A DNA stretch of 55,881 nucleotides, taken from Olsenella_K absiana. Its GTDB lineage: Bacteria; Actinomycetota; Coriobacteriia; Coriobacteriales; Atopobiaceae. How positions within the stretch are numbered: position 1 is the first letter of the stretch; the number at the start of each line of letters is the position of its first letter. The notes beneath the pieces were generated by a model. It had not been told where the DNA came from, did not search any database, and saw nothing but the letters and a program-made list of their open reading frames with translations. Made by a program: the position numbers and the translations under genes. The stretch lies in assembly GCF_036408855.1 (NCBI RefSeq), contig NZ_JAZGJQ010000014.1:1-55881 (forward strand). The letters are read 5' to 3'. This document shows, one piece after another, positions 17,409 to 26,683 of this stretch.

Positions 17409-17552
17409 GTCATTCTCCTTTGTTCGTCACTCGCATGTCGCTGCGTCTTCGTTAGTTCGCCGGGCGCCGTCTGCGCCGGCGCTGGCCGCAACCTGCCCGC
17501 AGCCGCACCGGGCCGGGCTGCCGCGCGGGGCCGGGCCGCCGCACCGGGTCGC

Positions 17553-18830
17553 CTACTTGCCGTCCTTCTCGAGGTTCTCGAGGGCGTCCATGCCCTTGTC
17601 GAGCAGCAGCTTGCCCTTCTCCTTGAGCTCCTCCGCGCGGGCGCGGCTCTCCGCCGCCATGCGCCTGCGCCGCTCCGCGTCCTCGTCGGGGACGACGAGC
17701 TCCTGGGGGTCGCAGGGCACCATGGCTAGCGCGTCCTCGGGGCAGGCGACGGCGCAGGCGCCGCAGTTGACGCAGAACGCCGGCTCGACCGAGAAGTGCC
17801 CCTCGCGGTCGAGATCGTTGGCGTGGACGGGGCAGGCCTTGACGCAGTCGCCGCACTTGGTGCACCTGGAGGAGTCGCAGGCGGGGATCTCGAGCTTGAA
17901 GCCCTCCGCGAGGTCGGGGTACTTCTGCAGCGCCGCCATCACGAGCTTGCGACGCTGCGTGAGGATGTGGCGGCGGTTCTGGGAGGTCTGCGCGCCCACG
18001 GCCTTCTCGAGCGTGCGCTGCAGCTCCGTGAGCTGCTTGGTGTGCTGCTGGATGCGCTGGGCCACGGCCTGCGCGCCGGCCAGCGCCGGGTTGCCGCGCG
18101 AGACGAGCCTCGTGGCGGAGGTGGCCATGCTGCTGACGAACTGGCTGCGCCGGTACGCGCGGGACTGCTCGTGGTTGAGGCGCCTCTCGTCCACCTCGAG
18201 GCCCACGGACTCGCCGCTCAGCTCCTCGGCGGCGGCAATGGCGTCGCCGTAGCGCTCCTCGCCCGTGGTGGTGCGGCACCGGTCGCAGATGCCGACGGGC
18301 AGGTAGACGGAGAGGTTGGGGTACTCGCACAGCAGCGCGAACCACAGCTCCTCGGAGATGGCTCCCACGCACGGCAGGAGGACCTCGTTCTCCTTGGGAA
18401 GGCGCCCCAGCGCCCGCGTGCAGGTGACGTAGCAGTCCTCGTACTTCGAGGCCACCTCGGCGACCTGCTTGTAGAGCTGCAGCGGCGCCTGGCTGCCGCA
18501 GATGAAGACCTCCGTGGGGCAGACCGTGGCGCACAGGCCGCACTTGCGGCACCTGTCGTCCACCTTGACCGAGGAGCCCTTGATGGTGATCGCGTCCACC
18601 GGGCACACGTCGAGGCAGCGCGTGCACGCCTTGGGGTCGCGCGTGGAGCAGGTCACGCAGAAGATCGAGTTGACGCGCGGCTTGACCTTGTAGTCGGAGG
18701 GGTCGTAGACCTTGACCGTAGCGGGGTCCTGAATGAGCGTGCTGGCGACGTCACCGAGCGGGTTCTGGATCGCTCCCCAGTTGTCCTGGATGTCGATGAT
18801 GTCATCGAGCAGGTCGCGCTTCTCGGCCAT
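17553..18830 (-). CDS. Multi-cluster 4Fe-4S ferredoxin-like protein, unknown role
   Basis: A 425-residue soluble protein with two ferredoxin pairs. N-terminal cysteines lie at 58, 61, 69, 72, 76 and 94, 97, 100, 104. The C-terminal pair is CTKCGDCVKACP and CVNCGACAVACP. Between them lie a Cys-containing domain (LLPCVGAISEELWFALLC, GICDRC) and a basic helical segment of about 120 residues rich in Gln and Arg. The last 45 residues are a charged coiled-coil-like tail. Up to four or five clusters suggest an electron-transfer hub. No redox partner gene is adjacent, so the pathway is unknown. The ATG sits close behind a GGGGAGGG site. Confidence 0.75.
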   Translation of the reverse strand: MAEKRDLLDDIIDIQDNWGAIQNPLGDVASTLIQDPATVKVYDPSDYKVKPRVNSIFCVTCSTRDPKACTRCLDVCPVDAITIKGSSVKVDDRCRKCGLCATVCPTEVFICGSQAPLQLYKQVAEVASKYEDCYVTCTRALGRLPKENEVLLPCVGAISEELWFALLCEYPNLSVYLPVGICDRCRTTTGEERYGDAIAAAEELSGESVGLEVDERRLNHEQSRAYRRSQFVSSMATSATRLVSRGNPALAGAQAVAQRIQQHTKQLTELQRTLEKAVGAQTSQNRRHILTQRRKLVMAALQKYPDLAEGFKLEIPACDSSRCTKCGDCVKACPVHANDLDREGHFSVEPAFCVNCGACAVACPEDALAMVPCDPQELVVPDEDAERRRRMAAESRARAEELKEKGKLLLDKGMDALENLEKDGK

Positions 18831-18923
18831 GCCCTCCCCTTCCTGTAGGAACGTGCAAGCTCCCATTCTATCCCACCCGCGGCCGGCCGGGCGGAGAAGG
18901 ACGCGCGCCCGCGGCTGCGACAC

Positions 18924-18963
18924 AAGGGGACGGCCAGGCGCCGTGGCACCTGGCCGTCCCTTG
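18924..18963 (-). terminator. Terminator of the groEL gene
   Basis: A long stem is formed by aagggacggccaggtgcc and its near-perfect complement, on the minus strand just downstream of the groEL stop. The T-tract is weak (ccccttgt), so it may be a partly Rho-assisted or bidirectional end. Confidence 0.65.
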
Positions 18964-19076
18964 CGAAGCTCTTCTTGCCGGCCCCCGCCCCAGCCGGGCG
19001 TCGGGGCCAGCCGCGCGGGCAGCCGCCCGCGACTCCCGCCCGCAGTCGCCGCGGGCGGGGCTGGAAGCGGTGTCGC

Positions 19077-20714
19077 CTAGTAGGCGCCGCCCTGGCCGCC
19101 CTGGGCGGCAGCCGCGGAGATGGCCTCCTCGATGGTGGTGTCCTTCGGCTCGTCGGAGACGGTGGCCTCGGTGATGAGGATCAGCGAGGCGATCGAGGCC
19201 GCGTTCTGCAGCGTGGTGCGGGTGACCTTGACCGGGTCGAGCACGCCCATCTCGATCATGTTGCCCCACTGGCCGTTGGCGGAGTTGAGGCCCTCGCCCT
19301 CGGGCAGGCCCTTGATCTTCTCGACCACGACGGAGCCCTCGAAGCCGGCGTTGGAGGCGATGGTCTTCACCGGGGCCTGCAGCGCCTTGCGGACGATGTC
19401 CACGCCGATCTTCTCGTCGGCGTCGGCGCACTCGACGGAGTCCAGCGCCTTGGCAGCGGCCAGGAACGCGACGCCGCCACCGGCGACGATGCCCTCCTCG
19501 ACGGCCGCGCGGGTCGCCTGCAGGGCGTCCTCGATGCGGTGCTTGATCTCCTTGAGCTCGGACTCGGTGGCAGCGCCGACCTTGATGACCGCGACGCCAC
19601 CGGAGAGCTTGGCGGCGCGCTCCTGCAGCTTCTCCTTGTCGAAGTCGGAGGTGGAGTTGTCGTACTCGTTCTTGATCTGGGCGATGCGCTCCTCGATGGC
19701 CTCCTTGGTGCCGGCGCCACCGACGATGGTCGTGTTGTCCTTGGTGATCTTGACGGACTTGGCGCGACCGAGCATCTCGGCGGTCACGTCGGTGAGGTTG
19801 ATGCCGAGCTCCTTCATGGCAACCTGGCCGCCGGTGAGGATGGCGATGTCCTCGAGCATGCGCTTGCGGCGGTCGCCGTAGCCGGGGGCCTTCACGGCGG
19901 CGACGTTCAGGACGCCGCGGAGCTTGTTCAGGATCAGCGTGGCCAGGGCCTCGCCGTCGACGTCCTCGGCGATGATGAGCAGCGGCGCGCTCTGCTTCTG
20001 GACGGCCTCGAGGATCGGCAGGATGTCCTGGATGTTGGAGATCTTCTGGTCGGTCATGAGGATGTAGGGCGACTGCATCTCGGCCGTCATGGTGTCGTTG
20101 TTGGTGGCGAAGTACGGGGAGATGTAGCCCTTGTCGAACTGCATGCCCTCGACGGTCTCGATGTCGATGCCGAAGGTCTGGGACTCGTCGACGGTGATGA
20201 CGCCGTCCTTGCCCACGACCTCCATGGCGTCGGAGATCTTCTCGCCGATCTCCGGGTCGCCGGCGGAGATGGTGCCGACCGCGGCGATCTGATCCTTGGT
20301 GGAGACCTCGGTGGAGGCGCCCTTCATCTGCTCGACGGCGGCGTTGACGGCCTTGTCCACGCCGCGACGGATGGCGATGGGGTTGGCGCCGGCGGCGACG
20401 TTGCGCAGGCCCTCGTTCACGATGACCTGGGCGAGCAGGGTCGCGGTGGTGGTGCCATCACCGACGGTGTCGTTGGTCTTGGTGGCGACCTCCTTCACGA
20501 GCTGGGCGCCCATGTTCTCGACGGGGTCCTTGAGCTCGATCTCCTTGGCGACGGAGACGCCGTCGTTGGTGATGGTGGGGGCGCCGTAGGAGCGCTGGAG
20601 CGCCACGTAGCGGCCCTTGGGCCCGAGGGTGGTGGTGACGGCGTCAGCGAGGGTGTTGACGCCCTTGGCGAGCTTGGCACGAGCGTCGGTGCCGAAGACA
20701 ATGTCCTTTGCCAT
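19077..20714 (-). CDS. groEL: Chaperonin GroEL
   Basis: A 545-residue Hsp60 forming the 14-mer folding cage with GroES. Seen: the N-terminal ARAKLAKGVNTLADAV, TLGPKGRYV and NDGVSVAKEI; the ATP-site NDTVGDGTTTATLLAQ; and GGGVAFL near residue 410. The C-terminus has a short GGQGGAY tail instead of repeated GGM. It lies 76 bp downstream of groES in the same direction, the usual groESL arrangement. It is the only groEL copy in the window; many actinobacteria have a second, unlinked one. Confidence 0.97.
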   Translation of the reverse strand: MAKDIVFGTDARAKLAKGVNTLADAVTTTLGPKGRYVALQRSYGAPTITNDGVSVAKEIELKDPVENMGAQLVKEVATKTNDTVGDGTTTATLLAQVIVNEGLRNVAAGANPIAIRRGVDKAVNAAVEQMKGASTEVSTKDQIAAVGTISAGDPEIGEKISDAMEVVGKDGVITVDESQTFGIDIETVEGMQFDKGYISPYFATNNDTMTAEMQSPYILMTDQKISNIQDILPILEAVQKQSAPLLIIAEDVDGEALATLILNKLRGVLNVAAVKAPGYGDRRKRMLEDIAILTGGQVAMKELGINLTDVTAEMLGRAKSVKITKDNTTIVGGAGTKEAIEERIAQIKNEYDNSTSDFDKEKLQERAAKLSGGVAVIKVGAATESELKEIKHRIEDALQATRAAVEEGIVAGGGVAFLAAAKALDSVECADADEKIGVDIVRKALQAPVKTIASNAGFEGSVVVEKIKGLPEGEGLNSANGQWGNMIEMGVLDPVKVTRTTLQNAASIASLILITEATVSDEPKDTTIEEAISAAAAQGGQGGAY

Positions 20715-20790
20715 GTTCTATGTCCTCCAAGTTGCTGGTTCTGACCTGAGACGCGGGGGCCGGCCGGCTCCCGCACGCGCCGGCGAGGCG

Positions 20791-21081
20791 CTAGTCCTCG
20801 ATGATGGCGTAGATGTCGTCGGAGCGGAGCAGCAGGTAGTCCTCGCCGTCGATCTTGACCTCGTTGCCGCCGAACTTGCCGTAGAAGACCTGGTCCCCGG
20901 CCTTCACGTCGAGGGCGATGCGCTCGCCCTTCTCGTCGAACTTGCCGGCGCCGACGGCGATGACCTCACCGCGCTGCGGCTTCTCCTGGGCACCGCTCGA
21001 GATGTAGAGGCCCGTGGAAGTCTTCTCCTCCTTGGGGGCAGGCTTGACGAGAACGCGATCACCCAGAGGCTTGAGTGTCAT
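20791..21081 (-). CDS. groES: Co-chaperonin GroES
   Basis: 96 residues, the usual size for the heptameric lid of GroEL. It starts MTLKPLGDRVLVKP after a good GGAGG site. The mobile-loop region is EEKTSTGLYISSGA, and the end is LLRSDDIYAIIED. The CIRCE operator (TTAGCACTC-N9-GAGTGCTAA), the common groE control site in Gram-positive bacteria, is not seen upstream; instead there is an AGGTTTAAACCT palindrome about 105 bp before the start. Confidence 0.97.
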   Translation of the reverse strand: MTLKPLGDRVLVKPAPKEEKTSTGLYISSGAQEKPQRGEVIAVGAGKFDEKGERIALDVKAGDQVFYGKFGGNEVKIDGEDYLLLRSDDIYAIIED

Positions 21082-21183
21082 TTAGAAGTACCTCCTTCTT
21101 GCGCGCCGTCCGGCGCAATGCCTTGACGCGGGCCCGACTGGCACCCGCGCGTTTCCAACAGTGAGGATGATACCCATATCTCT

Positions 21184-21195
21184 AGGTTTAAACCT
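21184..21195 (-). promoter_or_regulatory. Candidate operator for groESL
   Basis: A perfect 12-bp palindrome (aggtttaaacct) lies upstream of groES and overlaps a plausible -35 region. A -10-like tatcat lies at about 21168-21173 on the minus strand. A second, separated inverted repeat, gacttag...ctaagtc, is at 21223-21255. Regulator unknown. Confidence 0.35.
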
Positions 21196-21260
21196 CGGGA
21201 TGGAAAAAACCTTCCTTCCTGCGACTTAGATTTTCTACTCCGCGCTACCTAAGTCTCCAC

Positions 21261-23210
21261 CTAGGCCTCGGAGGGGCGCAGGCCCTCGAGCTCGGCCAGC
21301 CAGAGGCGCGCCGAGGCGTCGGAGGGCATGCGAAGGTCGCCCCTCGGCGAGACGGCGACCGTGCCCACCTTCGGGCCGTCCGGCAGGCAGCTGCGCTTGA
21401 ACTGCTGCGAGAAGAACCTGCGGTAGAAGACCTCGAGCCACCTCAGGATCTCCTCGTCTGCATGCCCCGCCTCCGTCCCCTCGCCCAGCGCGTAGCGGGC
21501 GAGCCTCAGGACCTTGCGCGGCGCGAACCCGCGGCGCAACACCTGGTAGAGGAAGAAGTCGTGCAGCTCGTAGGGGCCGACGAGGTCCTCGGTCCGCTGG
21601 GAGATGGTGCCGTCTCCGCTCGCGGGCAAAAGCTCCGGCGAGACGGGGGTCGCCAGCACGTCGTCGAGCACGCGGGAGACGTCGGCGTCCTCACAGGTGT
21701 CCGCGACGTAGCGGACGAGGTGGCGCACGAGCGTCTTGGGGACGCCCGCGTTGACACCGTACATGGACATGTGGTCGGCGTTGTAGGTCGCCCAGCCGAG
21801 CGCGAGCTCGGAGAGGTCGCCCGTGCCCACGACGATGCCGCCCACCTGGTTGGCGATGTCCATGAGCACCTGCGTGCGCTCGCGGGCCTGGGCGTTCTCG
21901 TAGGTCACGGAGTGGTCGGCCTCGTCGTGGCCGATGTCCGCGAAGTGCTGGCGCACGGCCTTGGCGATGCTCACCTCGCGCAGCGTGCAGCCCAGGGCGC
22001 GCGCCAGGTCGACGGCGTTGCCGTGGGTGCGCGTGGTCGTGCCGAAGCCGGGCATCGTCACGGCGACGACGCCGTCGCGGGGAAGGCCGAGCAGGTCGTA
22101 GGCGCGGGCGATCACGAGCAGGGCGAGGGTGGAGTCCAGCCCACCCGAGACGCCGATGACGGCGGCGCGCGCATGGATGTGGGAGAGGCGCTTCGCCAGG
22201 CCGAACGCCTGGATCGAGAGGACGTCCTCGCAGCGCTCGGAGCGGCGGGCGGGATCGGCCGGCACGAAGGGATGGGGGTCCACCCGGCGCGTGAGCGCGG
22301 TCTCCTCGAGGGCGAGGTCGAAGGGCACGCGCAGGTAGGAGGGGCAGGTCGCGTCCTCGCGGAAGGTCGAGGTGCGCCGGCGCTCGGCCTCGAGCGCGCA
22401 CACGTCCACCTCCGTCGTGGCGCGCCCCTCGCCGAAGGGGCGCGCCTCCGCGAGCAGCGCGCCGTTCTCGGCCACGAGGTCATGGGCCGAGAAGACCAGG
22501 TCCTGCGTTGACTCCCCCCAGCCCGCGCTCGCGTAGACGTAGGCCGCCACGAGTCGCGCGCTCTGGCCCGAGACCAAAGAGCGGCGGTAGTCCGCCTTGC
22601 CGACAATCGCGTTGGAGGCCGAGAGGTTGCAGACGACGGTCGCGCCGGCCTTGGCGTGGGCGATCGAGGGCGGGTCGGGGACCCAGAGGTCCTCGCATAT
22701 CTCGACCGCGACCCTGAGCGCCGGCACGCTCGAGCACGAGAAGACCTGCGAGCAGCCGAACGGCACGTCGCGCTCGCCGAAGGCGTCCGTGCGCGTGACC
22801 TCGAGGGGCCCGGACACGAAGTGGCGCACCTCGTAGAACTCGTTGTAGTTGGGGAGGTTCCGCTTGGGGACGACGCCCAGGACGCGGCCGTGGGCGAGGG
22901 CGACGGCGCAGTTGTAGAGCTTGGAGCCCACGCGCAGCGGCGCCCCGATGAGGACGAGGGCGTCGAGGTGTGCCGTGGCGTCGCGCACGTCCGCGACCCC
23001 CGCCTCGGCCGCGCGCAGGAGCTCGTCCTGCCAGAAGAGGTCCTCGCAGGTGTAGCCCGTGACGCAGAGCTCCGGGAGGACGACGAGCTTGGCGCGCTCC
23101 CGCTCGCAGGCGTCCGTGACCTCGGCGACGATGGCGCTGACGTTTGCCTCGACGTCCGCGACCACGACCCTCGGCGAGCGCGCCGAGACCTTGATGAAAC
23201 CGTCCCGCAT
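21261..23210 (-). CDS. nadE: Glutamine-dependent NAD+ synthetase
   Basis: Last step of NAD+ synthesis: amidates nicotinate-adenine dinucleotide using ammonia released from glutamine. It has 649 residues and two domains. The N-terminal carbon-nitrogen hydrolase has the Glu-Lys-Cys triad in LPELCVTGY, VPKRNLPNYNEFYE and VAVEICEDLW. The C-terminal synthetase has the P-loop GVSGGLDSTLAL and GTGDLSELALGW. ATG 23210 follows GGGGAGGGG; the open frame further upstream is GC-rich non-coding. It is the single gene between the amino-acid ABC operon and groES, all on the minus strand. Confidence 0.95.
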   Translation of the reverse strand: MRDGFIKVSARSPRVVVADVEANVSAIVAEVTDACERERAKLVVLPELCVTGYTCEDLFWQDELLRAAEAGVADVRDATAHLDALVLIGAPLRVGSKLYNCAVALAHGRVLGVVPKRNLPNYNEFYEVRHFVSGPLEVTRTDAFGERDVPFGCSQVFSCSSVPALRVAVEICEDLWVPDPPSIAHAKAGATVVCNLSASNAIVGKADYRRSLVSGQSARLVAAYVYASAGWGESTQDLVFSAHDLVAENGALLAEARPFGEGRATTEVDVCALEAERRRTSTFREDATCPSYLRVPFDLALEETALTRRVDPHPFVPADPARRSERCEDVLSIQAFGLAKRLSHIHARAAVIGVSGGLDSTLALLVIARAYDLLGLPRDGVVAVTMPGFGTTTRTHGNAVDLARALGCTLREVSIAKAVRQHFADIGHDEADHSVTYENAQARERTQVLMDIANQVGGIVVGTGDLSELALGWATYNADHMSMYGVNAGVPKTLVRHLVRYVADTCEDADVSRVLDDVLATPVSPELLPASGDGTISQRTEDLVGPYELHDFFLYQVLRRGFAPRKVLRLARYALGEGTEAGHADEEILRWLEVFYRRFFSQQFKRSCLPDGPKVGTVAVSPRGDLRMPSDASARLWLAELEGLRPSEA

Positions 23211-23371
23211 GATGACCCCTCCCCGACGGGCGCGGGCTCGCCGCGCCCGCGCCTCGCGTCTCGTCGACGACGGACCCCGGCGTCCGGGCGCGCACGTCCG
23301 GCCGCCGGGGTCGACCTCGGGGTATAGCTTATCGCACGGGCGCCCGCAGGCGACGCGGGCGTGTGCGGGCG

Positions 23372-24157
23372 CTACTCGACGCCCACGTCCTCCAGGTAGC
23401 GCGAGAGGAAGGCGCGCGCGCGGGGCTGCCGGGGGTTGGTGAAGAGCTGCTTGGGGTCGCCCTCCTCGGCGATGACGCCCTTGTCCATGAAGACGACCTT
23501 GTCCGAGACGTTCTTGGCGAAGTCCATCTCGTGCGTGACGACGACCATGGTCATGCCCCCGGACGCGAGGTCGCGCATGACGTTCAGGACCTCCCCGACG
23601 ATCTCGGGGTCGAGCGCGGAGGTCGGCTCGTCGAAGAGCATGAGGTCGGGCTGCATGCACAGGGCGCGCGCGATGGCGACGCGCTGCTTCTGGCCGCCGG
23701 AGAGCGAGGTGGACGGCGCGTCGACGAAGTCGGCGAGCCCGACGGCCGCGAGGTTCTCGCGGGCGCGCCTCTCCGCCTCCGCCTTGTCGCACTTGTGCAG
23801 CATCACGGGCGCGAGCGTGCAGTTGTCCAGCACATTCTTGTTGTTGAACAGGTTGAAGGTCTGGAACACCATGCCGATGCTCTCGCGCAGCTTGTTCACG
23901 TTGGCGCGCGAGTTGGCGAGGTCCTCGCCGTGGAACCACACGTGGCCGGAGTCCGGCGTCTCGAGCAGGTTGATGCAGCGCAGGAGCGTCGACTTGCCGG
24001 AGCCGGACGCGCCGATGATGGTGACGACCTCCCCCCGGTTCACCTCGAAGTTGATTCCCTTGAGCACCTCGAGCGAGCCGAAGGACTTGCGGAGGCCCTC
24101 GACGCGGACGAGCGGCTCCCCGCTCGCAGCGCCCCGCGCGCTCTCGTTTTCAGCCAT
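23372..24157 (-). CDS. Polar amino-acid ABC importer ATPase
   Basis: A GlnQ/HisP-type ATPase of 261 residues. Seen: Walker A GASGSGKSTLLRC, signature LSGGQKQRVAIARAL, Walker B LMLFDEPTSALDPE, and VVTHEMDFA. The ATG follows GGAGG. Only 12 bp separate it from the permease gene upstream, so it is the third gene of a binding protein-permease-ATPase operon. The ligand is an amino acid by family; which one is unclear. Confidence 0.93.
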   Translation of the reverse strand: MAENESARGAASGEPLVRVEGLRKSFGSLEVLKGINFEVNRGEVVTIIGASGSGKSTLLRCINLLETPDSGHVWFHGEDLANSRANVNKLRESIGMVFQTFNLFNNKNVLDNCTLAPVMLHKCDKAEAERRARENLAAVGLADFVDAPSTSLSGGQKQRVAIARALCMQPDLMLFDEPTSALDPEIVGEVLNVMRDLASGGMTMVVVTHEMDFAKNVSDKVVFMDKGVIAEEGDPKQLFTNPRQPRARAFLSRYLEDVGVE

Positions 24158-24169
24158 TTGGGGACCTCC

Positions 24170-25384
24170 CTAGTTAGAGCTCTTGACGCCGTCAGAGGGC
24201 TTGGCGCCCAGGCGCACGGCCAGGACGTTCAGCAGCTTGGTGGCGAGCATGGTGAGGACGAGGTAGCAGACGGCCGTCACGACGTACACGGGGAGCTGCT
24301 TGTAGTACACGCCGGTGATGGTGCGCGAGGCGAACATGAGCTCCACCACGCCAATGACCATGAGGACCGACGAGTCCTTGATGTTGATGACGAGCTCGTT
24401 GGAGAGCGCGGGGACGGCGTTCAGGATGCCCTGCGGGAACACGACGGAGCGCATGGCCTGCCACTGCGAGAGCCCCAGCGAGCGCGCGGCCTCCGCCTGG
24501 CCGGGGTCGACGGCGCCGATGCCCGAGCGCAGCACCTCCATCATGTAGGCCGTGGAGTTGAGCGCGATGGTGACCATGGCCGCCGTGAACGGGGGCCACA
24601 CGCCCAGGATCTGCGTGGCGGACATGCCGCGGGCGGTGAGCAGCGAGGTGCCACCGTAGTAGATGATGAGGCCCTGGACCATCATCGGCGTGCCGCGCAC
24701 CACGGCGGAGTACACGCGCGCGAAGCCCGAGCCGACGGTCTTGAGGAAGCGCACGAAGTCGTCGTCGGTGCGCTCGATGGTCTGCAGGCGCAGGAACACC
24801 AGGAGGATGGCGAGGAAGAACGCGATGACCGTGCCGACGACGGCCAGGATGACCGTATTCACGATGCCCGTGGCGAACTCGTCGCGCATGCTGTAGATCA
24901 TGTACACGGCCGACGAGAAGAAGTCGGTGGGGTTCTTGGACTGCGCGATGCTCGAGGAGACGAGGTCGGCGGCGCCCACCACCACGCGGTCGACGACGAA
25001 CGCGGCGACGATGGCCCACACCACGTACGAGCAGATGCGCTCGGCCCTGACCGCCTGGGGCCGCTTGAAGGGCGACGTCTTGGCGTACTCGTCGCCCCTC
25101 CACTTCGCCAGCTTGTTCACGAGGGCGACGAGCGACACCACGATCCACGCCACGAGCACGTAGTACAGGACGACCTCGACCGCGTAGGAGCGGGCGAGGA
25201 AGCTCGAGGCCGAGTGTGGCTGGTTGGCGAGCGCGAGGCCGACGAGGGCCAGGGCGCTCGTGCCCAGGAACACGTAGCGGTGGTCGCTGGCGACGAACCC
25301 CACGAGGCCCCCGCGCCCCTTCGTCTTGCTGCTGCTGGGCGGGTCCTTGGGCCGCGTCCCTTCCATCTCAGGTTCCGTGCTCAT
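24170..25384 (-). CDS. Amino-acid ABC importer permease with N-terminal extension
   Basis: 404 residues; the family core of about 220 residues is the C-terminal half (TGIVNTVILAVVGTVIAF, FLRLQTIER, VVRGTPMMVQGLIIYYGG, EAARSLGLSQWQAMRSVVFP as the EAA loop). The first 170 residues add a charged, disordered start and several extra hydrophobic segments (YVFLGTSALALVGLALAN, VVLYYVLVAWIVVSLVAL, YVVWAIVAAFVVDRVVV). This makes it longer than HisM/GlnP. Homodimeric in the membrane by family. The ATG lies after a good purine-rich site. Confidence 0.9.
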   Translation of the reverse strand: MSTEPEMEGTRPKDPPSSSKTKGRGGLVGFVASDHRYVFLGTSALALVGLALANQPHSASSFLARSYAVEVVLYYVLVAWIVVSLVALVNKLAKWRGDEYAKTSPFKRPQAVRAERICSYVVWAIVAAFVVDRVVVGAADLVSSSIAQSKNPTDFFSSAVYMIYSMRDEFATGIVNTVILAVVGTVIAFFLAILLVFLRLQTIERTDDDFVRFLKTVGSGFARVYSAVVRGTPMMVQGLIIYYGGTSLLTARGMSATQILGVWPPFTAAMVTIALNSTAYMMEVLRSGIGAVDPGQAEAARSLGLSQWQAMRSVVFPQGILNAVPALSNELVINIKDSSVLMVIGVVELMFASRTITGVYYKQLPVYVVTAVCYLVLTMLATKLLNVLAVRLGAKPSDGVKSSN

Positions 25385-25521
25385 GACGTACTCTCCTAGC
25401 CTCCATCATCAAGACGGGCGCCTCGTAGCGCGCGTCGGGGTCGCGTCCGCGACGGCGCGGCGCCGAGCCCCCGACGGGCCCTCGCTACGAGACGCCCCTT
25501 CGGGCGAACGAATATGGGCGA

Positions 25522-26457
25522 CTACTCCGGCAGGCGCTGCTGGACGGCGTCCCAGTACGCCTGGCGGTCATCCTGCGAGACTGCGTTGATGCAGTCGTTG
25601 ATCTTCTTGAGGACGTCGTCCTGCCCCTTGGCGATGCCCGCGTTGATGGGCGCGTCCTCGCTGAACAGGATGGGGCTGCCGTTGAACTCGACCTGTACGA
25701 GGTCGGGGTTGGACGCGAGGAGCCCCTTGGCGTTCTCGACGTCGTAGGTGACGGCGTCACAGGCGCCGTTGCTGATGGCGGAGAGCTGCGCGGGCACCGA
25801 GTCCACGGGCTCGAGGTGGTTGACGTTGGGGATCTCGTCGATGACGTCGTCCAGCAGCGTGTCGCGCTGGCCGAGGACGGCGGCGCCGGCGAAGTCGGCG
25901 AAGCTCGTGGCGCTCGCGAGCGGCGAGCCCTTCTTGACCAGGAGGCCGTAGTGGCCGTCCCAGTAGGGGTCGGAGAAGTCGATGGACTGGCGACGCTCGT
26001 CGGTGGCGGTCATGCCGCCGCAGATGATGTCGATGGTGCCGCTGGTCAGGCCCTCGACGAGGCCGGAGAAGTCCATCTTCACCGCGACGGGGGTGAGGCC
26101 GAGGGCCTCGCCGATCTTCTTGGCGAACACGATGTCATACCCGTCGGCGTAGGCGCCGTCCTGGCCCTGGACGGGAATCGTGTTCTCAGACTCCTGCGAG
26201 ACCTGGAAGTTGTACGGGGGGTAGGCGACCTCCATGCCCACTCGCATGGTGCCGTTGTCGCCGAAGCTGGAAGAGGCGCTCGACGAGGCGCCGGAGGCGC
26301 TGCCTGCGGTCTGCGTGGAGGGTCCGCATGCCGTAAGGAGGGAGGTGCCGGCCACGGCCGCCGCGCCGAGGCCCGACAGCTTGAGGAATCCACGGCGCGA
26401 GAGCCTGCTCGCGTCGAGTCCTGACGTCTGGTTCGTGTTTGATACGTTGCTTGCCAT
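25522..26457 (-). CDS. Amino-acid-binding lipoprotein of the ABC importer
   Basis: A 311-residue family 3 solute-binding protein. The signal has twin arginines (SRRGFLKLSGLG) and a lipobox LLTAC, suggesting Tat export and lipid anchoring. The mature part starts with a Ser/Ala linker, then MRVGMEVAYPPYNF, GYDIVFAKKIGEALG, DIICGGMTATDERRQSIDFS and ADFAGAAVLGQRDTL. ATG 26457 follows AAGGGGGAA. It is the first gene of the operon, so the promoter should lie in 26458-26680. Confidence 0.92.
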   Translation of the reverse strand: MASNVSNTNQTSGLDASRLSRRGFLKLSGLGAAAVAGTSLLTACGPSTQTAGSASGASSSASSSFGDNGTMRVGMEVAYPPYNFQVSQESENTIPVQGQDGAYADGYDIVFAKKIGEALGLTPVAVKMDFSGLVEGLTSGTIDIICGGMTATDERRQSIDFSDPYWDGHYGLLVKKGSPLASATSFADFAGAAVLGQRDTLLDDVIDEIPNVNHLEPVDSVPAQLSAISNGACDAVTYDVENAKGLLASNPDLVQVEFNGSPILFSEDAPINAGIAKGQDDVLKKINDCINAVSQDDRQAYWDAVQQRLPE

Positions 26458-26578
26458 TGCGGTTCCCCCTTGAGAGATGTGAGTACGTACCCCTTCCGCG
26501 CGCGCAACCGGAGGGGACCCATTCCCCTCCCCCTTGCAACCTAATGCGAGAAAGTTACGACGCCCGCCTAGTGTACAG

Positions 26579-26609
26579 CGCCCGACGGGCTTCTCCCACC
26601 CCGCCGGGC
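26579..26609. other. Hairpin upstream of the amino-acid ABC operon
   Basis: The arms gcccgacggg and cccgccgggc (one G-U pair possible) lie around a 9-nt loop in the gap between the tsaBD fusion and the ABC operon. It may end the upstream transcript, but no T-tract follows on the minus strand. Nearby tacact could be a -10 element for the ABC operon. Confidence 0.35.
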
Positions 26610-26683
26610 ACCGGTTTACCACGCTGAAATCGGAATGAATATTCTGGGCGATACATACGCGCGAATCGCGGCGTCAATCGCGG

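Noticed and set aside
18975..20744. 589-codon plus-strand open frame opposite groEL
   Set aside because: It mirrors groEL exactly and has Gly/Asp/Leu-rich nonsense composition; groEL is certain.
23363..25399. 678-codon plus-strand open frame opposite the amino-acid ABC genes
   Set aside because: His/Asp/Val-rich shadow of two certain ABC genes.
26458..26560. T-box-like word (aagggggaaccgcaatgg) before the amino-acid ABC operon
   Set aside because: It only resembles the T-box consensus AGGGTGGNACCGCG; no specifier stem or following terminator was found, and it overlaps the ribosome binding site of the first gene.
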